A stretch of 64,000 nucleotides of DNA, from NCBI GenBank assembly GCA_963975245.1, contig CAXBFJ010000005.1, positions 186,001 through 250,000 on the forward strand, in the 5' to 3' direction. A program made the translations under genes and the position numbers. Below are positions 36,701 to 43,798 of the stretch, piece by piece. This stretch comes from Panacagrimonas sp963975245 (GTDB taxonomy: Bacteria > Pseudomonadota > Gammaproteobacteria > Nevskiales > Nevskiaceae). The notes beneath the pieces are model-generated. The model saw only the letters and a list, made by a program, of their open reading frames with translations. It was not told the DNA's origin and searched no databases. Every line of letters begins with the position of its first letter. Within the stretch, counting starts at the first letter, position 1.

Positions 36701-36870
36701 TCTTCGACCACGCTGGTTTGCACCAGTGTCTTTCCTACCTGCCACGCGGCGATGGCCAGCAGGGCAGTTACCAGGATGAAGGCGACAGACAACTTGAACT
36801 GCAAACCCTGACCAAAGCGCAGCCGCGGGCTTTCCAGCTCCATCGCCAGCTTCGGGAGCGTCCCGCTCAT
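33733..36870 (-). CDS. membrane sensor with Cache, HAMP, PAS and degenerate GGDEF and EAL domains
   Basis: A 1045-residue protein. Spans at 26-46 and 384-406 flank a periplasmic Cache-like sensor. A HAMP linker runs to about 460 and a PAS domain covers about 490-600. The GGDEF domain (about 620-780) keeps DPVTGLPTR but reads LGADT at 694-698 instead of GGDEF, so diguanylate cyclase activity is unlikely. The EAL-like domain (about 800-1040) has KVSVALED where E-x-L should start and lacks the other metal ligands, so phosphodiesterase activity is also unlikely. It may sense a ligand and bind c-di-GMP or a partner instead. Single gene, 52 bp from sufS. Confidence 0.85.
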   Translation of the reverse strand: MSGTLPKLAMELESPRLRFGQGLQFKLSVAFILVTALLAIAAWQVGKTLVQTSVVEDTQRYQRESGLRLSQLVDHHLEQAGALAATVAELASSNGGTRWRNKIVPLVAASGLDTMVTGIGWWPEPRSAGEKRQSLYWLADGVGELQVRDDYNDPKTVPYWEESWYTPARYATAGRCYWSLLRSESLSRRKVVICALPIRNSSGFKGAVTVSLDARELEKSLRRASSGQSGYALLVDRNNQLIAVAGKAVEPISESKPRNVAELAQKIPAFNTLALDLHRRDEAFLSKSVQSPFYDAETISSLKDRTRNASRQQTESDLALIWNTAASGADSAAHPEELLIRSDAILGEDGAATIFELAAPYWKLVRVTSAREGVAGAEYFFTQSLLVLIGTVAITMLLIFAALRFFVLRPLANMSNTLARVHTVDEAQRVQLNASPKNEIGMISHAYNDRIRQLREASDRAMAQQSQLVVEAGERARADEQALRLKQRSGAVLASIDDAAITVDPNGTIEGMNAPAERLTGVALRDARGRPCGEILKLRLANQPEAAPDFAASVIASSSRVEYSDGIFLKAEGREECEIRFIGTPLHGPGRRSLGAVLVFDEHARQSDATRVVIDRRSNDPVTGLPTRTACDRRIREVFTSFSGKTAQHGLLIADVDRLRNVNDTLGMQAGDEVLVRVAEALVQGAPDIDIFRLGADTFALILPITTEAEALELARSLGKAIAASPLQWADRKISTTASFGLVMVDSQCGLPPLELLGRGAKACAVAKQAGRNTVHVYDESADSTEHLAVDEAKWVRRIRAGLDDGLLHLTTQQLHAVKGKQESGLVFKVSVALEDEEGFWAEPETFLPVAKRTGHAAEVERWALKSTLDHLSRNREVLSRVGLCCIPLSPHTVGDSATLEVLANALQENPQLESFKICFVLGEETLRDMPTPARIFCEAARSLKCRVALFQGSLLGAGATEIERRLPADFCCIDSRHYKNLANDAVDRIMADSAISVAHSLQRKIIVCEISDESARDAWSQMGVDYLEGPIIARPSPVVFTIPS

Positions 36871-36922
36871 GAGGCCCTATCGGAATCCGTCGTCATACCT
36901 GAATCATGGCACAGCGGCGGGA

Positions 36923-38134
36923 TCAGGCAAGCAAGCGTTTCGCCTTGATCAGACCCGAAATCAATTGTTCGATATCATCTTCGCCGTTGTAGACCGCCAA
37001 TGAGGCACGGCAGGTTGCCGGAATCTTGAAGCGTTCCATCAGCGGCATGGTGCAGTGATGCCCTGTTCTGACGGCAATTCCTTCCTGATCGAGCAAACTT
37101 CCGAGATCGTGAGCGTGCGCGCCTTCCATTACAAAAGACAGCACGCCAACTTTCTTGCGCGCCGTTCCGACCAATCGCAGCCCGGAGACCTCCGACAAGC
37201 GTGCCGTGGCATACGACAAAAGGCGCTGCTCAGCATCCGCAATTTTTGAAATTCCGACAGATTCAATCCAATCCAGCGCACAGGCCATGCCGATGGCTCC
37301 CGCCATGTCGGGGGTTCCCGCTTCAAATTTGTAGGGAATTTCATTCCAGGTGCTGCCGCTGAACGTGACCGTTTCAATCATGTCGCCGCCGCCGTGCCAG
37401 GGCGCCATCGCCTCCAGATGTTCGCGTTTTGCGTGCAAGACTCCGAAGCCGGTAGGGCCGTAGGCCTTGTGGGCGGAACAGGCATAGAAATCTGCGTCGA
37501 GCGCCGCCAGATCCTGAGGCCCGTGGGCAATTCCCTGAGCACCATCGATGAGAACCGGTATGCCACGCGCATGTGCTTCCCTGACCATTTCCGCGACCGG
37601 GTTGATCGTGCCCAGAGAGTTGGAAACCTGCACGATCGAGACCATGCGCGTCCGTGGTCCCAGCTTTGAGCGCCAGTCGTCGAGATCCAGTTCGCCTTCT
37701 TCGGTGACATCTGCCGCCACCGTCTTGGCGCCAGCCAGCTGCCAGGGAACGATGTTGGAATGATGCTCCATGCCGGTCAGCAGCACTTCGTCGCCGGGCT
37801 TTAGTTGTGGCTGCAGGAATGCGCGGGCAACCAGGTTGATGGCTTCCGTCGTACCACGGGTGAAGACGATTTCTTCACGGGGCACGTTGAGAAAAGCGCC
37901 AATACGATCTCGAGCGGCTTCGTACTTAGTTGTTGCACGTGCTGCCAATTCGTGAACCGCGCGATGGACATTGCTGTTGTCATGGCGGTAGTACTGATCC
38001 AGTGCCTGCAGCACGTCCAGCGGCTTCTGGGTGGTGGCGGCGTTGTCCAGGTAGGCCAGGCGTTTGCCGTGTATGGCCTCGGACAGAATTGGGAACTGCG
38101 CGCGAATCTCTTTCAGGTTCAGAGTCTCACTCAT
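36923..38134 (-). CDS. sufS: SufS cysteine desulfurase
   Basis: A 403-residue PLP enzyme that delivers sulfur for Fe-S clusters. Lys223 in YACSAHKAYGPTG binds PLP and Cys361 in RTGHHCTMPLMERF is the persulfide carrier, placing it in the group II/SufS type rather than IscS. It overlaps sufD by 4 bases and is the last suf gene; no sufE or sufU follows in this window. Confidence 0.97.
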   Translation of the reverse strand: MSETLNLKEIRAQFPILSEAIHGKRLAYLDNAATTQKPLDVLQALDQYYRHDNSNVHRAVHELAARATTKYEAARDRIGAFLNVPREEIVFTRGTTEAINLVARAFLQPQLKPGDEVLLTGMEHHSNIVPWQLAGAKTVAADVTEEGELDLDDWRSKLGPRTRMVSIVQVSNSLGTINPVAEMVREAHARGIPVLIDGAQGIAHGPQDLAALDADFYACSAHKAYGPTGFGVLHAKREHLEAMAPWHGGGDMIETVTFSGSTWNEIPYKFEAGTPDMAGAIGMACALDWIESVGISKIADAEQRLLSYATARLSEVSGLRLVGTARKKVGVLSFVMEGAHAHDLGSLLDQEGIAVRTGHHCTMPLMERFKIPATCRASLAVYNGEDDIEQLISGLIKAKRLLA

Positions 38135-39225
38135 GCGAGCACCGTATCGTCGATGTTTGCACCGAGATGCTTCACCACATGCGCGATCATGGATTGACGA
38201 AACGCGTCGTGCGGAATCTTGCGCAGAGGTTCCATGGCAAATGCCAGAGTGAGCAGGGCGCGCGCCTCAGCTTCTGGAATTCCGCGTGAGCGCAGGTAGA
38301 ACAGCGCCTTGTCATCAATCTGACCGAATGTTGCGCCGTGCGCGCATTTGACATCATCGGCGTAGATTTCAAGCTCCGGCTTGGCATCAATCTCAGCCTT
38401 GGGAGAGAGGATCAGGCTGGCAATGCGCTGTTCGGAATCTGTCTTCTGTCCTTCCGGATGCACGACGATCCTGCCGTTAAAGACACCCCGAGAGGTGTCG
38501 CGTGCCATGCCGCGGATGTTCTCGTAACTGGTGCAATGCGGAGCCCGGTGGTCGAAGCGGGTCTGATTATCAATGTGCTCTTTGTCACTGCAGACGAACA
38601 GGCTGCGCAACCGGATTTCACTGCCAGGCCCGACCAGATCAACGTTTAGCTCATGACGCGAGAGCATGCCGCCCAGGTCAATCGTGCTGGCGTCCAGCAA
38701 GCTGTCACGATCCAGCGAAGCGCGCACGCGCGTGATGTGTCGCGAACTCGAAGACGCCTTGTGAAAGCGATGCAGGTAAACCTTGCTGCCAGCCTCAAGA
38801 TGCAGGTCGAGCAACACGGTCTGGAAATCTGCTGCGGGATCTATGTCCAGCGCAATCACGGCTGAAACATTCGCGGCGACGCGTATGCGATGCCTGCGAT
38901 GACCGGCGCCCGATGCCAGAACAACCTGACCGGACGGCGTGTCAGACGTGACCACTTCGTCCAGACCGCCGCTGCAGAACGCTGCATTAAGCGACTCGAT
39001 CGCATCGGCATCGCTGCTCAGTTCGAGCGAGACATCGTTCTTTATCAGACTGATGTCTGGCGCCAGGCTTTTCAGTCGCGACAGGTCTGTGTATTTCCAG
39101 CTCTCACTTTGACGCGTCGGCAGGCCCTTCGACATGAAGTGATCGAACGCCGCCTGTCGCTGTTCAGAGCGCAAGCTAGAGGGCAGGGCAGCAAAGGCCT
39201 TCTCGTAGGTTTCCAGTGTCTGCAT
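38131..39225 (-). CDS. sufD: Fe-S cluster assembly protein SufD
   Basis: A 364-residue beta-helix protein that forms the SufBC2D scaffold with SufB and SufC. The N-terminal GLPTRQSESWKYTDLSRL and the C-terminal SPKAEIDAKPELEIYADDV, ATFGQIDDKALFYLRSRGIP are typical. Start is ATG 39225, one base after the sufC stop region; a longer frame exists only inside sufC. Confidence 0.95.
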   Translation of the reverse strand: MQTLETYEKAFAALPSSLRSEQRQAAFDHFMSKGLPTRQSESWKYTDLSRLKSLAPDISLIKNDVSLELSSDADAIESLNAAFCSGGLDEVVTSDTPSGQVVLASGAGHRRHRIRVAANVSAVIALDIDPAADFQTVLLDLHLEAGSKVYLHRFHKASSSSRHITRVRASLDRDSLLDASTIDLGGMLSRHELNVDLVGPGSEIRLRSLFVCSDKEHIDNQTRFDHRAPHCTSYENIRGMARDTSRGVFNGRIVVHPEGQKTDSEQRIASLILSPKAEIDAKPELEIYADDVKCAHGATFGQIDDKALFYLRSRGIPEAEARALLTLAFAMEPLRKIPHDAFRQSMIAHVVKHLGANIDDTVLA

Positions 39226-39226
39226 C

Positions 39227-39970
39227 TCAGGCTGCCTGCAACCAGCCGTAGCCTTTCTCTTCGAGTTCCTTCGCCAGCTCAGGACCGCCGGATTTGACGA
39301 TCCTGCCTCCGGCAAGGACATGAACCTTGTCCGGCTTTACGTAATCCAGGAGGCGCTGGTAGTGAGTGATCAGCAGGGTCGCGCGCTCAGGTGATCGCAA
39401 GATATTGATGCCGTCCGACACCACCTTGAGGGCATCGATATCCAGGCCGGAATCGGTTTCATCCAGGATCATCATCTTGGGCTCAAGCACCAGCATCTGC
39501 AGGATCTCATTGCGCTTCTTCTCACCACCCGAGAAACCTTCGTTGACGCCACGATGGAGCATCTTGGTTTCCATCTTCATCTGGGTGACACGCTGCTTGA
39601 CGTAGGCAAGGAAACCACTGGCGTCGAGTTCCTTCTCGCCGCGTGTCTTGCGCTGCGCGTTGAATGCTGCTTTCAGGAAGTACATGTTGGATACGCCGGG
39701 AATCTCGACCGGATACTGAAATCCCAGAAATAAGCCCTGTGCGGCGCGAACTTCCGGATCGAGTTCCAGCAGGTCATTGCCCTGAAAGTGAGCGCTTCCC
39801 TGTGTCACTTCATAGCCTTCGCGACCTGACAGCACGTGCGCAAGGGTGGATTTGCCGGAACCGTTGGGGCCCATGATTGCGTGCACCTCACCGGCGCCCA
39901 CGCTGAGTGTGATGCCTTTGAGGATGTCCTTGGATTCTACGTTTGCGTGCAGGTTATCTATTTCAAGCAT
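39227..39970 (-). CDS. sufC: Fe-S cluster assembly ATPase SufC
   Basis: A 247-residue ABC ATPase. Walker A is GPNGSGKSTLA, the signature is FSGGEKKRNEILQ and Walker B MMILDETDSGLD. Sequence and length are typical. It lies 101 bp from sufB, the widest gap in this operon; the gap shows no gene. Confidence 0.97.
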   Translation of the reverse strand: MLEIDNLHANVESKDILKGITLSVGAGEVHAIMGPNGSGKSTLAHVLSGREGYEVTQGSAHFQGNDLLELDPEVRAAQGLFLGFQYPVEIPGVSNMYFLKAAFNAQRKTRGEKELDASGFLAYVKQRVTQMKMETKMLHRGVNEGFSGGEKKRNEILQMLVLEPKMMILDETDSGLDIDALKVVSDGINILRSPERATLLITHYQRLLDYVKPDKVHVLAGGRIVKSGGPELAKELEEKGYGWLQAA

Positions 39971-40071
39971 GTTGGATCTTTGTGTCTTTTGGTGAAGGTC
40001 TTATCGCTGGCGCTTATAGCGTCAATCACGATGACCCATGTTGATGATTGGATTCTGCTGATGAGACGCCT

Positions 40072-41553
40072 CTAACCCACCGCTCCTTCAAGCGATACCG
40101 CCAGCAGTTTTTGTGCTTCCACCGCAAACTCCATCGGCAGTTCGCGGAACACGTCCTTGCAGAAGCCATTGACGATCATGGACACTGCATCTTCCTCGGG
40201 GATGCCCCGTGATCGGCAATAGAAAAGCTGGTCCTCGCTGATCTTGGAGGTGGTCGCCTCGTGCTCAAGCACCGCGCTCGGGTTGCCAACCTCCGTATAG
40301 GGATAGGTATGAGCGCCGCACTTGTCGCCAATGAGCAGGGAATCGCACTGGGTGTGATTCCGCGCTCCTTCTGCTGAAGGAAGAATGCGTACCAGGCCGC
40401 GATAGCTCTGCTGGCCCTGACCAGCCGCAATACCCTTGCTGACGATGGTGGACCGTGTGTTCTTGCCCACGTGAATCATCTTGGTGCCGGTATCGGCCTG
40501 CTGGTAGTTGTGGGTCAATGCAACCGAATAGAACTCGCCTACGGTGTCGTCGCCGCGCAGGATGCAGCTTGGATATTTCCAGGTCACCGCAGAACCAGTT
40601 TCCACCTGGGTCCAGGAGATCTTTGATCGTGCACCACGGCAATCACCGCGTTTGGTGACGAAATTGTAGATGCCGCCTTTGCCGTTCTCGTCACCGGGGT
40701 ACCAGTTCTGAACGGTGGAATACTTGATCTCTGCATCATCCAGCGTGACCAGTTCCACCACCGCAGCATGCAGCTGGTTTTCGTCACGCTGAGGCGCCGT
40801 GCAGCCTTCCAGATAACTGACGTGAGAGCCTTCCTCGGCGATGATCAGGGTGCGTTCAAACTGGCCCGTATTCATCTCGTTGATGCGGAAGTAGGTGCTC
40901 AACTCCATTGGGCAACGCACGCCCTTGGGAATGAAGACAAAGGAGCCGTCCGTAAACACCGCGGAATTGAGTGCGGCATAGAAGTTGTCGGCGTAGGGAA
41001 CCACGGTGCCCAGATATTTCTTCACCAGTTCAGGATATTCCTGCACAGCTTCCGAGATGGAGCAGAAAATGACGCCGGCTTCGGCCAATTTCTTGCGGAA
41101 GGTCGTGCCCACCGAGACCGAATCAAAAACCACATCCATGGCCACTTGCGGCTTGTCCTTCACAACGCCGGCCAGCATCTCCTGTTCCTGCAGTGGAATA
41201 CCCAGCTTGTTGTAGGTTTCAAGCAGCTTGGGGTCCACCTCGTCCAGAGACTTCGGACGGTCCTTCATGGACTTGGGTGCGGAGTAGTAGCTGATAGCCT
41301 GGAAGTCTACGCGCGGATAGTGAACGTGCGCCCATTCCGGCTCGGTCATCTTCAGCCAGCGGCGGTAGGCTTTCAGGCGCCATTCGAGCAACCACTGGGG
41401 TTCCTTCTTGCGGCCTGAAATCTTGGCGATGGTTTCTTCGGACAGGCCGGGTTCGTCAGTATCTGACTCAATGTCGGTGACAAAGCCGGCGGCATACGCC
41501 TTGGCTGCGCGCTTCGTCACGATGTCCTGAACGCTTTCTCCGGTGTTTTGCAT
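40072..41553 (-). CDS. sufB: Fe-S cluster assembly protein SufB
   Basis: A 493-residue scaffold core protein. RCPMELSTYFRINEMNTGQFER, EGCTAPQRDENQLHAAVVEL and the C-terminal LFYCRSRGIPEEDAVSMIV are characteristic. The ATG 41553 is preceded by no strong ribosome site but gives the standard N-terminus; a further 30 codons upstream read as non-family sequence. Confidence 0.97.
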   Translation of the reverse strand: MQNTGESVQDIVTKRAAKAYAAGFVTDIESDTDEPGLSEETIAKISGRKKEPQWLLEWRLKAYRRWLKMTEPEWAHVHYPRVDFQAISYYSAPKSMKDRPKSLDEVDPKLLETYNKLGIPLQEQEMLAGVVKDKPQVAMDVVFDSVSVGTTFRKKLAEAGVIFCSISEAVQEYPELVKKYLGTVVPYADNFYAALNSAVFTDGSFVFIPKGVRCPMELSTYFRINEMNTGQFERTLIIAEEGSHVSYLEGCTAPQRDENQLHAAVVELVTLDDAEIKYSTVQNWYPGDENGKGGIYNFVTKRGDCRGARSKISWTQVETGSAVTWKYPSCILRGDDTVGEFYSVALTHNYQQADTGTKMIHVGKNTRSTIVSKGIAAGQGQQSYRGLVRILPSAEGARNHTQCDSLLIGDKCGAHTYPYTEVGNPSAVLEHEATTSKISEDQLFYCRSRGIPEEDAVSMIVNGFCKDVFRELPMEFAVEAQKLLAVSLEGAVG

Positions 41554-41602
41554 ATCGGGCTGCCTTCTCGGTGGCCAATGTTTGAAATTGAATGAAATGG
41601 AT

Positions 41603-42079
41603 TTACGCGCGCGGGGAGGGCGGCGAGAAAAAAATGGGCACACTGTGGTTTGCGCCGCCCCGCGCCTTGAGTTGCGGGTTCAGAGGCAGACTCATCTGTG
41701 CCAGCGACACAGAATCCAGCGCAGTGCGAATGGCATCGTTTATCAGCCGCCAATGCGAACGAACGCCGCAATGCGATTCGATTCCACATCCCTCGTGAAT
41801 CGCGCACTCGGTCAGTGCGATCGGTCCTTCCAGCGCGCAGACAATATCGGCAACCGAGATCTCGTCAGGTTTGCGCGCGAGCCGGTAGCCACCGTGCGCG
41901 CCTCGATGAGACTCGACAAGTTCGGCCTTGGCCAGCAACTTCAGCAGTTTTGCCACCGTGGGCAGTGCCACGTGGGTTGCCGCAGCCAATTCCTGGGCCG
42001 TCTGCACTCGCGCTGGCTCGCCAGCGAGCGAGGTCATCAACACCGTGCCGTAATCCGTGAGTTTGCCGAGCTTGAACAT
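41603..42079 (-). CDS. IscR/SufR-type Rrf2 iron-sulfur regulator of the suf operon
   Basis: A 158-residue Rrf2-family winged-helix regulator. The helix-turn-helix is at about 28-55 and cysteines C92, C98 and C104 match the spacing (x5, x5) and even the numbering of E. coli IscR, so it probably carries a 2Fe-2S cluster. ATG 42079 is used rather than the TTG 12 bases upstream. As first gene of the operon it likely represses suf when clusters are plentiful. Confidence 0.92.
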   Translation of the reverse strand: MFKLGKLTDYGTVLMTSLAGEPARVQTAQELAAATHVALPTVAKLLKLLAKAELVESHRGAHGGYRLARKPDEISVADIVCALEGPIALTECAIHEGCGIESHCGVRSHWRLINDAIRTALDSVSLAQMSLPLNPQLKARGGANHSVPIFFSPPSPRA

Positions 42080-42101
42080 GAGAATTCTCAATCAAGACCA
42101 T

Positions 42102-42113
42102 ATTGGTACCAAT
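42102..42113. promoter_or_regulatory. palindrome over the suf transcription start (ATTGGTACCAAT)
   Basis: A perfect 12-bp palindrome lies 3 bp downstream of the predicted -10 box and overlaps the predicted start of the suf transcript. It is the best candidate operator for the IscR-like regulator, although it does not match the E. coli IscR type 2 consensus closely. Confidence 0.5.
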
Positions 42114-42116
42114 TGG

Positions 42117-42145
42117 ATTCTACGCAGGTCGGCCACTCTGATCAA
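42117..42145 (-). promoter_or_regulatory. suf operon promoter
   Basis: On the minus strand TTGATC (42140-42145) and TAGAAT (42117-42122) are spaced by 17 bp, a strong sigma-70 fit, giving a start near 42110 and a 31-base leader to the regulator ATG. Confidence 0.65.
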
Positions 42146-42231
42146 TGTCGCGTCAGGTTCTGCTTTGCATGGGCCGCGCAGGCATCAAGCCTGCTGAGTG
42201 ACAATATGCGTATTCAAGAGAAGAGAATCTG

Positions 42232-42681
42232 ATGAGAGCAGAACCTGATTTGGTTTGGGATGTAGCGCAGCCGTTCATCCAGACACTGACCGTGAATGCC
42301 GGACATCTCGATGAATTTGGTCACACCAACAATGTGGTTTATGTGGGTTGGCTACAAGATGTGGCCTGGGCCCATTCGCAGTCTCTGGGATTTGGTATGG
42401 AGGACTATCGCCGCGTCGGTGCGGGTGTCGTGGCGCGGCGACACGAACTCGATTACCTCGCGGCCACGCATGAAGGCGATGAACTGCATATCGCAACCTG
42501 GGTCGCAGAGAACGCCGGTAAGGTCGACATGTGGCGCGCTTATCAGATTATCCGCGAACGCGATCGCAAGACGGTCCTGCGCGGTCGCACTCAATGGATC
42601 TGTGTGGACATGAGCACGGGCAGGCCGCGTCGCCAGCCGCCGGAGTTTGTGGCGGCCTATGTGCCGGCAGCTTCGCGTTGA
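42232..42681 (+). CDS. 4-hydroxybenzoyl-CoA thioesterase-type acyl-CoA thioesterase
   Basis: A 149-residue hotdog protein of the YbgC/4HBT group. The active-site stretch HLDEFGHTNNVVYVGWLQDVAWAH has Asp and the Asn-Asn pair at the start of the central helix. It hydrolyses acyl-CoA, substrate unknown. It is divergent from the suf regulator and its 3' end overlaps the convergent hydrolase gene by 25 bp. Confidence 0.87.
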   Translation: MRAEPDLVWDVAQPFIQTLTVNAGHLDEFGHTNNVVYVGWLQDVAWAHSQSLGFGMEDYRRVGAGVVARRHELDYLAATHEGDELHIATWVAENAGKVDMWRAYQIIRERDRKTVLRGRTQWICVDMSTGRPRRQPPEFVAAYVPAASR

Positions 42682-43184
42682 ATGCAGGCGGCAGCAGAAT
42701 CGAGCATGCGTGCAAGCAGAAACGACAACGTTTCGAGTTGGTCGTTGAGGCCATGATCGGAGTCCAGCAGATGCAACTCAGCCTGATTGACCTGGGCGAA
42801 TCTTGTTGCGCGTTCTACCGGGACGATCTCGTCCGATAGGCCGTGAACCACGCTGCACAGTTTGGGAATCTGTTCGGGTTCCTCGGCCCATCCATCGAAA
42901 TAGAGGGCGGGCGCCATCAGGAACAGGGCGTCTGGCCTGAGCTGCTTGCAGGCCATGGCTGAGACGTATGCCCCCATGCTTGAACCCACGAGAACCAGCG
43001 AGTCCGCACGCGGGGCAAGCTCGTGCAACATGCGTACTCGTTCGTGCGGGTCGAAGCTGTGACTATAATCCGGACTCCTGACCTCGAAGCCTCGAGAGCG
43101 GGCCACATCTGCAAGGCACGTAATCTTGGTGCCCCACGGACCGCTTTCCTTGCCGTGGGCAAAGCAGACCAGACGTTTCGACAT
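42657..43184 (-). CDS. small alpha/beta hydrolase
   Basis: A 175-residue hydrolase. The nucleophile elbow is VGSSMGA (Ser about 69), the acid is in HGLSDEIVP (about 118) and the His in LDSDHGLND (about 143). This small YqiA/COG3571-like type lacks a lid domain. Its N-terminal FAHGKESGPWGTK carries the oxyanion HG. Substrate unknown. Confidence 0.83.
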   Translation of the reverse strand: MSKRLVCFAHGKESGPWGTKITCLADVARSRGFEVRSPDYSHSFDPHERVRMLHELAPRADSLVLVGSSMGAYVSAMACKQLRPDALFLMAPALYFDGWAEEPEQIPKLCSVVHGLSDEIVPVERATRFAQVNQAELHLLDSDHGLNDQLETLSFLLARMLDSAAACIQREAAGT

Positions 43185-43212
43185 TTTTCAGATTCTCCAC
43201 AAGGGGCCTGCG

Positions 43213-43485
43213 ATGGTAGCGACCAAAAGTGACAGGACCAAATCTCGCGACAAAGAGCCGTTGGACGTCGAACTCACACTCAGCTTTCGCTTCGGCGACG
43301 AGGCCGACGACAAGATCACGATGATTGATAATCGTCGTATTCCGATGGTGGGCAGTGTTTTCGAGAAACGTGATCTGCTGATCCGCAATTTCGTCAAACT
43401 TATGGTCAAGGCGGGCGTGTCACAACCCAAGGTCGTGCGTGAATTGCTCCCCGCCGTGCGCTTGCTGCGCAGAAAACAATCCTAA
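43213..43485 (+). CDS. small conserved-looking protein, unknown function
   Basis: A 90-residue basic, soluble protein (RRIPMVGSVFEKRDLLIRNF) with no motif I can name and no cysteines. It begins at ATG 43213 behind AAGGGG and ends 3 bp before the next gene, so the two are probably one operon with the following hydrolase. Codon choice is like its neighbours, which supports it being real. Confidence 0.55.
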   Translation: MVATKSDRTKSRDKEPLDVELTLSFRFGDEADDKITMIDNRRIPMVGSVFEKRDLLIRNFVKLMVKAGVSQPKVVRELLPAVRLLRRKQS

Positions 43486-43488
43486 TGA

Positions 43489-43794
43489 ATGGCTCTGATG
43501 CGATACCTGCAAATTCTTGAGGCGGCCCTGTTCGCATTGGCCGCCACCATGGCGGTTTGTCTGGGAGTGGTCTGGCTGATGTATAGCTTCCACACCGATC
43601 TGTCGTCGAGTGTCGGTGCAGAAATGCCGACAGTCGCGGCGGCAACTGCGGCCTTTTCGCTGCTCACGCTGTTCCTTGGAATGGCGTTCTGGAGTCTGAT
43701 CCGGCGACCCAAAGGCCAGTTGGCCATCCAGAGCGTCGCTTTCGTCGTGTCCGCCCTTGCGTGCATGTATCTCTACAACCTGTTTACTGTCTGA
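43489..43794 (+). CDS. small inner-membrane protein, unknown function
   Basis: A 101-residue protein with three hydrophobic segments (about 9-30, 45-66 and 76-96) and little else. The start may be the ATG at 43489 or the in-frame one at 43498. It sits between the 90-residue unknown and a membrane-anchored hydrolase with gaps of 3 and 4 bp, which suggests a shared role. Confidence 0.6.
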   Translation: MALMRYLQILEAALFALAATMAVCLGVVWLMYSFHTDLSSSVGAEMPTVAAATAAFSLLTLFLGMAFWSLIRRPKGQLAIQSVAFVVSALACMYLYNLFTV

Positions 43795-43798
43795 GCCC

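Noticed and set aside
41603..42232. Rightward frames overlapping the suf regulator
   Set aside because: They mirror the IscR-like gene, which has exact Cys spacing and clear homology on the minus strand.
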